Below are positions 7,993-17,003 of a stretch of DNA of 45,000 nt, in pieces. Each line of letters begins with the position of its first letter. The first letter of the stretch is position 1. The notes beneath the pieces are model-generated. The model ran no database searches. It saw nothing but the letters and a program-made list of their open reading frames with translations, and was not told the DNA's origin. This DNA comes from Rhodobacteraceae bacterium KLH11 (lineage in GTDB: Bacteria; Pseudomonadota; Alphaproteobacteria; Rhodobacterales; Rhodobacteraceae), in the NCBI GenBank assembly GCA_000158135.1, contig DS999531.1, forward strand, positions 1,529,774 through 1,574,773, given 5' to 3'. The position numbers were made by a program, and so were the translations under genes.

Positions 7993-8059
7993 TCCACCCT
8001 TCCACAACTCGCGTTTTTCTCGCAGGCTGAGTTATGCCTGAACAGAGAGGGTTTGCGTA

Positions 8060-8926
8060 ATGGCTACTCAACATTCCCGATCCGTTGCTCGCCTGATGAT
8101 GGCACCTGCAGTGGTCCTGCTGCTTGGCTGGATGCTCGTGCCGCTGACGATGACGCTGTATTTTTCCTTCAAGAAATACCTGCCGCTGCGCGGAGGTGAT
8201 CTGGGCTGGGTCGGGTTCGACAACTATGTCCGGTTCGTATCCTCCAGTTCATTCTGGCCAGCCGTCCAAGCAACACTGGTGATCGTAGGTGGTGTACTGG
8301 TGATCACGGTGGTGCTGGGTATTCTTCTGGCGATGCTGCTGGACCAGCCGATGTGGGGGCAAGGTGTTGTCCGCATTCTGGTGATCGCGCCGTTCTTCGT
8401 GATGCCAACCGTATCTGCGCTGGTCTGGAAGAACATGTTCATGGACCCGGTCAACGGCCTGCTGGCGCATCTATGGCGCTTTTTCGGGGCCGAGCCGATC
8501 TCATGGCTGTCCGAGGCGTCGATGACCTCGATCATCATGATTGTGTCATGGCAATGGCTGCCCTTTGCAACGCTGATCCTGCTGACCGCGATCCAATCGC
8601 TGGACAGCGAACAGCTGGAAGCGGCTGAGATGGATGGTGCACCACCGCTGAAACGCTTTTATCATATCATCCTGCCGCACTTGGGCCGCGCGATCACCAT
8701 CGTGATCCTGATTCAGACGATCTTCCTTTTGTCGATCTTCGCCGAGATCTTCGTAACCACCGGAGGCGCATTCGGCACCCGCACACTCACCTACCTGATC
8801 TTCCAGCGCGTGCTGGAAAGCCAGAATGTTGGCCTTGGATCTGCCGGAGGTGTCTACGCCATCATCCTTGCCAATATCGTTGCGATCTTCCTGATGCGCA
8901 TCGTCGGCAAGAACCTGGACGCGTGA
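8060..8926 (+). CDS. smoF: Sorbitol/mannitol ABC transporter permease
   Basis: A 288-residue inner-membrane permease of the MalF/UgpA type with about six membrane segments, the first at about residues 12-35 (APAVVLLLGWMLVPLTMTLY). The cytoplasmic EAA loop that contacts the ATPase is at residues 187-206 (EAAEMDGAPPLKRFYHIILP). It pairs with SmoG to form the channel for polyols delivered by SmoE. The start lies 133 bases after the binding protein gene, and smoG follows after 12 bases. Confidence 0.92.
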   Translation: MATQHSRSVARLMMAPAVVLLLGWMLVPLTMTLYFSFKKYLPLRGGDLGWVGFDNYVRFVSSSSFWPAVQATLVIVGGVLVITVVLGILLAMLLDQPMWGQGVVRILVIAPFFVMPTVSALVWKNMFMDPVNGLLAHLWRFFGAEPISWLSEASMTSIIMIVSWQWLPFATLILLTAIQSLDSEQLEAAEMDGAPPLKRFYHIILPHLGRAITIVILIQTIFLLSIFAEIFVTTGGAFGTRTLTYLIFQRVLESQNVGLGSAGGVYAIILANIVAIFLMRIVGKNLDA

Positions 8927-8938
8927 GGAGATAACATC

Positions 8939-9769
8939 ATGGCCCGCACCGTCACAACACGCCGCAAATCGTTGAACACTGTCCTTGCATGGGCTGTTGG
9001 TCTGCTGATCTTTTTCCCAATCCTCTGGACCATCCTGACCAGTTTCAAGACCGAGGCGCAGGCAATTGCCAGCCCCCCTTTGTTCCTGAACTTCGACTGG
9101 ACGCTTGAGAACTATGCCATCGTGCAGGAACGCTCGGACTACATGCGATTCCTTTGGAACTCGGTGATTATTGCAGGCGGATCGACCGTTCTGGGCGTGA
9201 TCATCGCGGTGCCTGCAGCATGGGCGATGGCCTTTGTGCCATCCAAGCGGACCAAGGATATCCTGCTGTGGATGTTGTCAACTAAGATGCTGCCGGCAGT
9301 CGGCGTGCTGTATCCGATCTATCTGCTGTTCATCCGTTTGGGTCTGCTGGACACACGCGGTGGGCTGGTCGTCGTGCTGATGCTGATCAACCTGCCGATC
9401 ATTGTCTGGATGCTCTACACCTATTTCCGCGAGATTCCGGGGGAAATACTGGAAGCCGCTCGTATGGACGGCGCGACTCTGAAAGAGGAAATCCTATATG
9501 TTTTAACGCCAATGGCCATCCCCGGCATCGCGTCGACCGTGCTGCTGAATTTTATTTTGGCGTGGAATGAGGCGTTTTGGACTCTAAACCTGACCGCCGT
9601 TGACGCGGCTCCGTTAACCGCATTCATCGCCAGCTATTCCAGCCCCGAGGGCTTGTTCTTTGCCAAACTCAGTGCGGCTTCGACCATGGCGATTGCACCC
9701 ATCCTGATCCTTGGCTGGTTCAGCCAGAAACAACTTGTCCGCGGCCTGACCTTCGGCGCTGTGAAATAA
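8939..9769 (+). CDS. smoG: Sorbitol/mannitol ABC transporter permease
   Basis: A 276-residue permease of the MalG type with six predicted membrane helices; the first is at about residues 15-33 (VLAWAVGLLIFFPILWTIL). The EAA loop at about 169-196 contains EILEAARMDGATLKEEILY. It is the partner of SmoF in the inner membrane. The ATG follows a GAGGAG site. The gene ends 12 bases before smoK, as expected of a single transcript. Confidence 0.92.
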   Translation: MARTVTTRRKSLNTVLAWAVGLLIFFPILWTILTSFKTEAQAIASPPLFLNFDWTLENYAIVQERSDYMRFLWNSVIIAGGSTVLGVIIAVPAAWAMAFVPSKRTKDILLWMLSTKMLPAVGVLYPIYLLFIRLGLLDTRGGLVVVLMLINLPIIVWMLYTYFREIPGEILEAARMDGATLKEEILYVLTPMAIPGIASTVLLNFILAWNEAFWTLNLTAVDAAPLTAFIASYSSPEGLFFAKLSAASTMAIAPILILGWFSQKQLVRGLTFGAVK

Positions 9770-9781
9770 GGAGCACTCCTC

Positions 9782-10786
9782 ATGGGACGTATTCAACTCA
9801 AGTCCGTGACCAAAAGCTTCGGCGACGTGCAGGTCATCCCCCCGCTGGACCTGACCATTCAAGATGGTGAATTCACCGTCTTTGTTGGCCCCTCGGGCTG
9901 TGGCAAGTCCACGCTGCTGCGCTTGATCGCGGGGTTGGAGGATATCACCAGCGGCCATATCGAAATCGACGGCTCGGTTGCCACCGATGTTCCGCCCGCC
10001 AAACGTGGGCTAGCGATGGTGTTCCAGTCTTACGCGCTGTACCCGCATATGTCGGTGCGCAAGAACATCGCCTTTCCTTTGCGTATGGCGAAACTGGATC
10101 AGGCCGAGATCGACCGGCGCGTTGAGGGCGCAGCCAGCGTTCTGAACCTTGCCGATTACCTTGACCGCCGACCCGGTCAGTTGTCCGGTGGTCAACGCCA
10201 AAGGGTCGCCATCGGGCGTGCCATCGTCCGGGAACCCGCTGCATTCCTGTTCGATGAACCTCTTTCGAACCTAGACGCCGCCCTGAGGGTCGGAATGCGG
10301 CTGGAGATCAGCGAACTGCATGAACGCCTGGCGACCACGATGATCTATGTGACTCACGATCAGGTCGAAGCCATGACCATGGCCGACAAGATCGTCGTGC
10401 TTCAGGCCGGAGTGATCGAACAGGTGGGCACCCCGCTGGAGTTGTATCGCACGCCACGCAACCAGTTTGTCGCGGGCTTCATCGGCTCACCCAAGATGAA
10501 CTTCATCGAAGGGCCAGAGGCAGCCAAACACAGTGCCCACATCATCGGCATTCGCCCGGAACATATTGCCGTATCGGAAACCGACGGCGACTGGTCCGGG
10601 GTTGTAAGCGTCTCGGAACACCTCGGGTCCGATACGTTCTTTCATGTTCACGAGACGGGCCTGGCTGACACCATCACAGTGCGCGCCGATGGCGAAGTTA
10701 GTTTCCGGCATGGTGATCGCATCCATCTGACGCCGCGCAAAGACGTCATTCATCGGTTTGACGCGCAGGGACTGCGGATCGAATGA
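9782..10786 (+). CDS. smoK: Sorbitol/mannitol ABC transporter ATP-binding protein
   Basis: A 334-residue MalK-type ATPase that drives import through SmoFG. Visible motifs are Walker [10 protein letters not shown] (36-44), Q-loop FQSYALYP, signature LSGGQ (134-138), Walker B AFLFDEP (154-160), D-loop SNLD and switch His192 in THDQ. The C-terminal third has the TOBE-type regulatory fold ([12 protein letters not shown], then [11 protein letters not shown]). The RBS is AAGGAG. The stop overlaps the smoS start in an ATGA, so the two are translationally coupled. Confidence 0.93.
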   Translation: MGRIQLKSVTKSFGDVQVIPPLDLTIQDGEFTVFVGPSGCGKSTLLRLIAGLEDITSGHIEIDGSVATDVPPAKRGLAMVFQSYALYPHMSVRKNIAFPLRMAKLDQAEIDRRVEGAASVLNLADYLDRRPGQLSGGQRQRVAIGRAIVREPAAFLFDEPLSNLDAALRVGMRLEISELHERLATTMIYVTHDQVEAMTMADKIVVLQAGVIEQVGTPLELYRTPRNQFVAGFIGSPKMNFIEGPEAAKHSAHIIGIRPEHIAVSETDGDWSGVVSVSEHLGSDTFFHVHETGLADTITVRADGEVSFRHGDRIHLTPRKDVIHRFDAQGLRIE

Positions 10787-11556
10787 ACCGGCTGGCAGGC
10801 AAGACCGCCCTGATCACGGGGGCCGCACGAGGCATTGGACTGGCCTTTGCAAAAGCCTATGTGGCCGAAGGCGCGCGGGTCGTGATTGCCGATATCGACT
10901 TCCCACGCGCCAAGGATGCAGCTTCCCAGTTCGGTGACGCTGCGCTGGCCGTCGAAATGGACGTGACCCGCCAACACAGCATTGATGAGGCGGTCGCACG
11001 CACGGTTGCACATTTCGGCCCCATCGACATTCTGATCAACAACGCGGCCATTTTCACCGCCGCTCCAATCGTTGAGATTGAGCGCGCAGATTATAATCGG
11101 GTGTTTGACATCAACGTTGCCGGCACTCTGTTCACATTGCAGGCCGTCGCCCGCCACATGATCGAACACGGGGTCAAAGGCAGGATCATCAACATGGCTT
11201 CGCAGGCCGGGCGTCGCGGTGAACCTCTGGTCGCGGTCTACTGCGCCAGTAAGGCAGCGATCATATCGTTGACCCAGTCGGCGGGGTTGAACCTGATCGC
11301 ACATGGGATCAACGTAAACGCAATTGCTCCGGGTGTTGTCGACGGCGAGCATTGGGATGGTGTTGATGCGTTTTTCGCAAAGCACGAAGGCAAACCGTTG
11401 GGCCAGAAGAAACGCGAAGTGGCTGCGGCCGTCCCCTACGGCCGGATGGGCAGCGCCGAAGATTTGACCGGAATGGCAGTATTTCTCGCATCTGACGATG
11501 CCAGGTATATCCTCGCACAAACCTACAATGTCGACGGCGGAAACTGGATGAGCTGA
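10783..11556 (+). CDS. smoS: Sorbitol dehydrogenase (SDR family)
   Basis: A 257-residue short-chain dehydrogenase that oxidises D-sorbitol (glucitol) to D-fructose with NAD+. The nucleotide-binding TGAARGIG motif is at residues 12-19, NNAA is at 86-89, and the catalytic triad is S140, Y153 and K157 (YCASK), the numbering I know from the R. sphaeroides enzyme. It ends in VDGGNWMS, typical of the SDR C-terminus. It overlaps smoK by 4 bases and mtlK by 1 base. It acts in the cytoplasm on the substrates brought in by SmoEFGK. Confidence 0.93.
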   Translation: MNRLAGKTALITGAARGIGLAFAKAYVAEGARVVIADIDFPRAKDAASQFGDAALAVEMDVTRQHSIDEAVARTVAHFGPIDILINNAAIFTAAPIVEIERADYNRVFDINVAGTLFTLQAVARHMIEHGVKGRIINMASQAGRRGEPLVAVYCASKAAIISLTQSAGLNLIAHGINVNAIAPGVVDGEHWDGVDAFFAKHEGKPLGQKKREVAAAVPYGRMGSAEDLTGMAVFLASDDARYILAQTYNVDGGNWMS

Positions 11557-13067
11557 TGGACCCTGTGGCGAATGCAAAACTTCCGACACGGCTAAAGCAA
11601 GACAGCCTTTCAGAGCTGCCACCGGCCGTGAGTACCCCGGTGTATGAGCGTTCGCACCTGACACCAGGTATCGTCCATATTGGGCTAGGCAATTTCCATC
11701 GCGCGCATCAGGCTTGGTATATCCACCGACTAATGCAGCGGGGTCTGGCCAATGACTGGGCGATCATTGGGGCCGGTGTGCGACGCTATGACACCGAAAT
11801 GCGAGAGCGACTGCTGGAGCAAGACTGCCTGACAACGCTGATAGAACTGGACCCAAAAGGAATGTCCGCCGAGGTAATCGGTCCGATGATCGACTACCTG
11901 CCGATCGAAGATGACAACGTCGCGCTTATCCGGGCAATGGCCGACCCTGCCATTCGAATTGTGTCGCTGACTGTAACCGAAGGCGGGTATTTTCTGGATG
12001 CTAACACCGGCTTGTTCAACGTGGATCACGCGGATATTCGGCACGACGCCGAGAACCCGGACCAGCCGCGTACAGCTTTCGGTGCGATGATCAAGGCATA
12101 TAGGCAACGATATAAAAATGGATTGGAACCTTTTACCGCACTCAGCTGCGATAATCTTCAGGGCAACGGCGCAATACTAAGAACCTGCATTGTTGGTTTG
12201 GCGCGTTTGTCTGACCCGAAACTGGCCGACTGGATCGACCAAAATGGTGCATTTCCGAACTCGATGGTGGATTGCATCGTGCCCGCAACGACCGAGCAAG
12301 TCGTTTCGCAATGCCGCGCGCTTGGTGTCGACGATCGCGCTCCGGTTTCGCATGAGAATTTTCGTCAATGGGTAATCGAGGATGATTTCCGTGCGGGGCG
12401 ACCGCCACTCGAACAGGTAGGGGTAACGCTGACCCACGATGTTCACAGCTATGAGACGATGAAACTGCGCATTCTGAACGGAGGCCACCAACTGCTGGCA
12501 AATGTCGGGGAAATTCTGAATGTCCCCACGATTTCAGACTGCATGCAAGACCCGGACATCGTAGCGTTTTTCAGAAAAGTTCAGACAGAAGAGATCTTGC
12601 CCTATGTCGAAGCTGTTCCAGGCACCACGGCAACTGAATATCTTGAGTTGGTTGAAAAGCGATTTGCGAACACCACCATCCACGACACAACGCGACGAGT
12701 GGCATTTGATGGCTCTTCACGACATCCAGGTTTCTTGTTGCCGTCGTTGCGCGATGCCCTTGCATCAGGCTGTTCGCTGAGCGGTTTGGCGCTGGCCCAA
12801 GCATTCTGGTGTCGGATGTGCGCAGGCGTCCGTGAAGACGGCTCGGAAATCGCCCCAAACGACCCCCATTGGGGACATCTGCAAAAAACAGCTCTGGCTT
12901 CCAGGGCCGATCCAATATTGTGGATCGAACAAAGTCAGTATTTTGGTGACTTAGGTTGCGATACGCAGTTTGCAGAAGCTTTTGTCGCTTGGCTAACCAC
13001 AATTTGGCAACATGGGTGCCGGGTTGCGATAGCCGACTATATCGCCCTGTATGCAAAGCCACACTAA
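11556..13067 (+). CDS. mtlK: Mannitol 2-dehydrogenase
   Basis: A 503-residue polyol-specific long-chain dehydrogenase that oxidises D-mannitol (and often D-arabitol) to the ketose with NAD+ (EC 1.1.1.67). The N-terminal Rossmann segment HIGLGNFHRAHQA is at residues 41-53. The catalytic K-x4-N-x2-H motif is K303, N308 and H311 (KLRILNGGH). The length is usual for the family. Its ATG overlaps the smoS stop by one base (TGATG). If it also uses D-arabitol, it would yield D-xylulose, the XylB substrate, which explains the shared regulon. No clear terminator is visible after it. Confidence 0.93.
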   Translation: MDPVANAKLPTRLKQDSLSELPPAVSTPVYERSHLTPGIVHIGLGNFHRAHQAWYIHRLMQRGLANDWAIIGAGVRRYDTEMRERLLEQDCLTTLIELDPKGMSAEVIGPMIDYLPIEDDNVALIRAMADPAIRIVSLTVTEGGYFLDANTGLFNVDHADIRHDAENPDQPRTAFGAMIKAYRQRYKNGLEPFTALSCDNLQGNGAILRTCIVGLARLSDPKLADWIDQNGAFPNSMVDCIVPATTEQVVSQCRALGVDDRAPVSHENFRQWVIEDDFRAGRPPLEQVGVTLTHDVHSYETMKLRILNGGHQLLANVGEILNVPTISDCMQDPDIVAFFRKVQTEEILPYVEAVPGTTATEYLELVEKRFANTTIHDTTRRVAFDGSSRHPGFLLPSLRDALASGCSLSGLALAQAFWCRMCAGVREDGSEIAPNDPHWGHLQKTALASRADPILWIEQSQYFGDLGCDTQFAEAFVAWLTTIWQHGCRVAIADYIALYAKPH

Positions 13068-13306
13068 TCTTGCTGCGCGATGCTAAATCGGTCGCGGATG
13101 GGATGGATTGAATCTGGGTGCTCAGACTGACTTTCAATGGCCGTTACGGCGATACATGCTGCTTCACGGCAAAAAACACGCTGCACCTGCGAGCAAATGC
13201 TGCGTTAGCAACATTCCAAAACATCAATGTCGGCAGAGTCCGCGAGGCTGCCTTTTGTACTCGTTCCACTGAAGGGCCATTACTCAACCAGAGATCGCTT
13301 CACATA

Positions 13307-13333
13307 AAACCGCTTCAACGACGTTCGCGGTTT
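13307..13333. repeat. 27-bp interrupted palindrome
   Basis: AAACCGC (13307-13313) pairs with GCGGTTT (13327-13333). Inside it, AACG pairs with CGTT around a central A, so the site is a nested, slightly asymmetric palindrome. It could be a binding or recombination site of the neighbouring ParB/recombinase operon, or a terminator-like hairpin; no T-run follows. Confidence 0.5.
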
Positions 13334-13362
13334 GTTATGAAGATGCATCTCAGCCAAAAGTT

Positions 13363-13400
13363 GTCTGCGCGTGCCTCTGTATTGGGAAACACGCGCAGAC
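13363..13400. repeat. Perfect 11-bp inverted repeat with 16-base loop
   Basis: GTCTGCGCGTG (13363-13373) and CACGCGCAGAC (13390-13400) are exact reverse complements. It lies about 165 bases past the end of the repB-like gene. It is a candidate binding or attachment site for the module, or an RNA hairpin at the 3' end of its transcript. Confidence 0.55.
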
Positions 13401-13564
13401 CATCGAGAAACCTGCCGGACGTCTGGCCCGGCATGATGGGCTCCGACGGGGTCGCCGTCCTCCCCATCGCCGCGCTTGATCCGCCCCACCGTGCGGCGTC
13501 TCCTGCGGTCCCCGCGCTTGATGGGTCCGGGTCCCCAATAACCGTTTCAATCAGCCGCGAGAGA

Positions 13565-14464
13565 TCATGAAGTGAAGGCCTCGTTCTCGGTGATCTTTTC
13601 AAACGCGGGTAAGAATGCGTCATGGTGCAGCGACAGGTAGCGTGTGATCTGCTCGCTGCGCATCAGTTTCGCGATGAACCCGCGTGTCAGGACCAGATCG
13701 AGATGATCCGCGCCATAGCTGTCTTCGACAAGGCGGACCTCGCGTTCCAGATTGGCAGACTCGCGCTCCATCAGCGCCAGCTGTTCGCGCGAAATGCCTT
13801 TGATCTTTTTCGGCGTTGCCGCTGACACCAACTGGCGCTCGGGTGTCGCGGCCAGAAGCGATCGGGCATAGTTGATCGTGAACTTGTTCATGGCGACCAT
13901 CAGTTGCGCCGCTTCAATCTGGCGGATTGGCTTCATCTTTTTCAGAATCTGAAACCCGGTCAAAGTCACCTGTTTGTCTTTCAGCAGTTCCGCCGCCTCA
14001 TCGCAGATACCATCCAGAAGCTGGCGTTTCTGTTTCAGGGTCTTGATGTTGACATTGAGCGCGCTCGCCAGACGGGCTTCCGGCACGCCAAGAGAGAGGG
14101 CTCTCAGGATCATCTTGTGCTCTTGAATGGTCGCGAGACGAGAGATGCGTTTGTTGTAGGTGAATGCTTCATCGTCCGTGGAAACAAGACATCGCGCATG
14201 TGTCTGACCCTGGTCTTTCAAAACCTCAAGGCGCAGATGCCCATCAAGCAGAGAGTATTGACCAGCGTTGTATGGGTCGCGGGACACAACAATAGGTTCA
14301 ACAAGGCCAATTTCCTGAACTGATGCGGCGATCTGTTTGAATTTGATGCTGGCCTTCTTTTGCGGCGTGAGCACATAGAGCGGCGCGATGTTCTCGAATG
14401 AGAGTGTCACCAGCTCCTGTTCAAAAGCAGCTACAACCGTCCGTTCTTTCCTGGTTACCGTCAT
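13565..14464 (-). CDS. RepB-like ParB-family protein (RepB C-terminal domain)
   Basis: A 299-residue protein. Residues about 15-95 form a ParB/sulfiredoxin-like N-domain (IAASVQEIGLVEPIVVSRDP, then LLDGHLRLEVLKDQG). The rest resembles the C-terminal domain of alphaproteobacterial RepB partition proteins (HTH-like ARLASALNVNIKTLKQKRQLL, TLTGFQILKKMKPIRQIEAAQL, MVAMNKFTINYARSLLAAT). In repABC plasmids RepB binds centromere sites, but no RepA ATPase or RepC initiator is present here. It is the last gene of a three-gene operon, overlapping the preceding parB-like gene by ATGA. Its role is unknown; assistance to the recombinase at DNA sites is an inference. Confidence 0.75.
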   Translation of the reverse strand: MTVTRKERTVVAAFEQELVTLSFENIAPLYVLTPQKKASIKFKQIAASVQEIGLVEPIVVSRDPYNAGQYSLLDGHLRLEVLKDQGQTHARCLVSTDDEAFTYNKRISRLATIQEHKMILRALSLGVPEARLASALNVNIKTLKQKRQLLDGICDEAAELLKDKQVTLTGFQILKKMKPIRQIEAAQLMVAMNKFTINYARSLLAATPERQLVSAATPKKIKGISREQLALMERESANLEREVRLVEDSYGADHLDLVLTRGFIAKLMRSEQITRYLSLHHDAFLPAFEKITENEAFTS

Positions 14465-15363
14465 GCGGACACCTCCTCGGATTGCGCCAACCGGTCTGCA
14501 ACCTGCTTTGGCAGATTGGTTAGCCCTTCGGCGCGAAGCAAAGTGACGAAGTTTTCGTCAGTCATCAGGGTCTTGAGCGCTTGTGTCAGAAAGAGCAGTT
14601 CGCTGCGCGTTGCGCTTGCTTTTCTCAGCAACACCTTCTTTTTCTCGACATCGTTTTCATAAGTCTTGAGCAGGCTTTCGACCGACAGGCTTTTACGCGG
14701 TCGTTCGCCAGTGGGCGCGCGGCCCTTGCCATGCTTCTGGCGCGCCTCAACAAGACGCTTGGCCGCCAGGAGTCTGCCGCCGCGCAGAAGCTTTTTCTCA
14801 TAAGCTTGCCTCAGAACACGTTGCACGCCGACGTCATCCGCGTCCGCAATGTCAACGGCAACACTGACCGGAATCTTTCCGCTCTCCACTGCACGCAGAA
14901 GGCGGTGTTCGTGACTTTCCAGAAGTTTGATGACGCCGTGGACATACTTCTTGGACAGCTGAGTCTTGGCGGCGATTTCAGTTTCAGAGTAACCCCTTTC
15001 TTTGAGGCGACCAATGTCTCTGAGCAAGTCCAGCGAATGGTGGTGCCTGCGCGCCAGGTTTTCCACCAGGCTCATAACAAGGCAATCTTCGCTGCTGGCA
15101 TCTATGACGATCGCCGGTATTTCAGATTGGCCAAGAACCTTGAATGCCTCAAGACGGCCCTGACCGCAGACCAATTCGTATGCTGGCTCACTTCCGTCCT
15201 CAGTCTCACGCGCAGCAACCGTTATGGGTCTTTTCAACCCAAGCTCCGCGATGTTCGCGGTAATCTCGTCGAAAACCTTTTTGTTCCTGAGCCTTGGGTT
15301 AACGACGGTAATAGCATCGACAGGAACAAGAACAGTGTGTCCGACCGGCGCATGGTCCATCAC
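14461..15363 (-). CDS. ParB-like protein (ParB N-terminal domain plus HTH)
   Basis: A 300-residue protein with the ParB/Srx domain at about residues 8-105: NPRLRNKK, LVCGQGRLEAFKVLG (in place of the classical GERR/GHRR box) and LVENLARR. A helix-turn-helix follows (YSETEIAAKTQLSKKYVHGV), then a long charged region (residues ~195-260) and a C-terminal helix. Such proteins bind DNA sites and many hydrolyse CTP; whether this one does cannot be told. Its start overlaps the recombinase stop (ATGA) and its stop overlaps the repB-like start, so the three proteins are probably made in fixed ratio. A damaged copy of its C-terminal half is at 22278-22830. Confidence 0.78.
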   Translation of the reverse strand: MMDHAPVGHTVLVPVDAITVVNPRLRNKKVFDEITANIAELGLKRPITVAARETEDGSEPAYELVCGQGRLEAFKVLGQSEIPAIVIDASSEDCLVMSLVENLARRHHHSLDLLRDIGRLKERGYSETEIAAKTQLSKKYVHGVIKLLESHEHRLLRAVESGKIPVSVAVDIADADDVGVQRVLRQAYEKKLLRGGRLLAAKRLVEARQKHGKGRAPTGERPRKSLSVESLLKTYENDVEKKKVLLRKASATRSELLFLTQALKTLMTDENFVTLLRAEGLTNLPKQVADRLAQSEEVSA

Positions 15364-16934
15364 GCTGCCTCCAGTATTGGCGTACGTGCGGCCATGTCGA
15401 AGAAATGCGCCAGATTATCGAAGCGGAATGCATCAAGGGACAAACCGTTGTTTTCCGCCAAGCGCAGCTTTGATTTGGTCATGTCAAAGGTAGGCAGCAA
15501 ATAGTAGTCGAGCGGCGTTCTGTTTGACTGCCCCATCCTGACGACGATGGACATGTCGGGGAGCTGACCGGTGTTCAAACGAATGTTCCAGCGATACGCA
15601 CCTGCGCCTGTCTGAAGACAGCGCGCAATGACAATTGAAACGGTGAACTCGTCATTGATGATGAGGGTATCTGTATTGGGGTCACGGGCGGCATCTCCGC
15701 CAACGGCTTCGACTCCGGCGATGATGTCCCGGATGATGTCGAAATGCAGGCTGCGCAATCGTCTGTTGATCTCAATGTAACGGTAATCTCTGTCAGGCTT
15801 GAAGCCGACGAGGCTGTAAGCACGCAACAGGCTACCAAATCTGTTCTGGTAGGCACTGCTTGATGGAAGCTTTGGTGCTTCATTGATGACAAAGCCCGAG
15901 AGGTAGCCGTTTTCTTCCAGTACCTCCTTTAGCCGATCCAGCATTTCATCGTCGGACAATACATGTGAACGAGCTGCAATGATTGCTCCGGCAGCGTTGA
16001 ACAGGTTGGCGTCAACAATTGCTTCAAAGGCACCAACAGCGCGGACCCAGTTTTCCGGATCGTTCTGGACATGGCGTTTCTTGAGTTTGAAAGAGTGGCG
16101 GTTCCAGAGATTGTTCCCGATGTATTTTTCGTTGGTCAGAATTTGACGCACAACCGCCGGTGACCAATCCCGATCCAGATCGGTTCGAATTCCGCGCTGG
16201 TTCAGGTCTGACGCAATCTCAGCTTCAGACCAACCATCATTCACAAACCTCAAGAAGATCTGGTTTAATATTGCGATTTCATCAGCGGGACCCGGAACAA
16301 GTGTTACCCGGTCGGTCTGAATACTCTTGTGTTCACCTCGTGAAAGAATGCCCTTGGTACGTCCGGCTTCATCAATCAGCATCCGCCGCAACCCGAACCC
16401 GGCTGCGCCGCCTTGTCGATAGCCCAACTCGATCAGCCGCTGCTGCCCCGCAAAGACCTTTTGCGAAAGCTCACGACTGTATTCGCCAGCCATTGCCCGC
16501 TTTAAACCTTTGACGACGGTGGACATTGGGCTGCCATCGTTTTCGAACTGTTCAGCGCAGTATTCGACCGAAATGCCAGCCCGTTTGCAGATATACTCGT
16601 AGTAGGCGCTTTCATCCGCGTCCTGGAAGCGCCCCCAACGGCTGACATCGTAAACGAGAACAGTTCCGAATTCGGTCTGACCAGTTTCGATGTCGTCGAT
16701 CAATTGCGATAGACCCGCGCGGCCTTGAATTCTCAATCCGCTTTTGCCTGCATCAGAATAGGTTCGGATAATTTTGTAGCCGCGTTCATCGGCATAGCGC
16801 TGGATGGCATCGGCCTGGTTTTCGGTCGAGTAGCGCTGATGCTCTGTCGACATGCGAACGTACTGTGCGGCGTTCCGGCGGTTTTCCCTGTCTGTCTTGT
16901 TCTTCGGCCAACTCAATGCTGCGGCTCCCACCAC
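15360..16934 (-). CDS. Large serine recombinase (resolvase N-domain plus Recombinase domain)
   Basis: A 524-residue site-specific recombinase. The catalytic N-domain has Ser29 in QYVRMSTEHQ, Arg72 in IQGRAGL, and the VYDVSRWGR block (93-101) typical of the family. The Recombinase domain follows (GWSEAEIASDLNQRGI, VVRQILTNEKYIGN), then a long C-terminal part of about 200 residues without the Cys-rich zinc ribbon usual in phage-type large serine recombinases. The start is a GTG at 16934; the RBS is poor, and a later TTG is possible. It is the first gene of the operon with the two ParB-like genes and is divergent from a small HTH-like gene 69 bases away. It probably acts on ends of the element it belongs to. 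Confidence 0.88.
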   Translation of the reverse strand: MVGAAALSWPKNKTDRENRRNAAQYVRMSTEHQRYSTENQADAIQRYADERGYKIIRTYSDAGKSGLRIQGRAGLSQLIDDIETGQTEFGTVLVYDVSRWGRFQDADESAYYEYICKRAGISVEYCAEQFENDGSPMSTVVKGLKRAMAGEYSRELSQKVFAGQQRLIELGYRQGGAAGFGLRRMLIDEAGRTKGILSRGEHKSIQTDRVTLVPGPADEIAILNQIFLRFVNDGWSEAEIASDLNQRGIRTDLDRDWSPAVVRQILTNEKYIGNNLWNRHSFKLKKRHVQNDPENWVRAVGAFEAIVDANLFNAAGAIIAARSHVLSDDEMLDRLKEVLEENGYLSGFVINEAPKLPSSSAYQNRFGSLLRAYSLVGFKPDRDYRYIEINRRLRSLHFDIIRDIIAGVEAVGGDAARDPNTDTLIINDEFTVSIVIARCLQTGAGAYRWNIRLNTGQLPDMSIVVRMGQSNRTPLDYYLLPTFDMTKSKLRLAENNGLSLDAFRFDNLAHFFDMAARTPILEAA

Positions 16935-17003
16935 TCAAATTTGCAAACCTGTACGGGAACTCTGCGATTCCTTTCTCAATCCTAAAGGGAGAGGGCCGGA
17001 AAC

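Larger units (their letters stand above)
13068..13564. other. Intergenic region between mtlK and the recombinase module
   Basis: No supported gene. Open frames exist on both strands (for example 13118-13570 plus), but they lack ribosome-binding sites and recognisable motifs. The stretch holds two palindromic elements at 13307-13333 and 13363-13400. The last ~130 bases are GC-rich and may be old coding sequence. It is the probable junction of the accessory region with the polyol locus. Confidence 0.5.

Noticed and set aside
13118..13570. Plus-strand ORF of 150 codons after mtlK
   Set aside because: Unnatural composition (Arg, Ser and Pro rich at the end), no RBS, and it spans two palindromes; considered non-coding.
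14581..15504. Long plus-strand ORF (307 codons) opposite the ParB-like gene
   Set aside because: Shadow of the real minus-strand genes, which have clear domains and ATGA overlaps; a corresponding shadow occurs in the degenerate copy.
13565..16934. repABC-type plasmid replication/partition region
   Set aside because: The RepB-like and ParB-like genes are present but there is no RepA ATPase, RepC initiator or antisense RNA region; the first gene is a recombinase.
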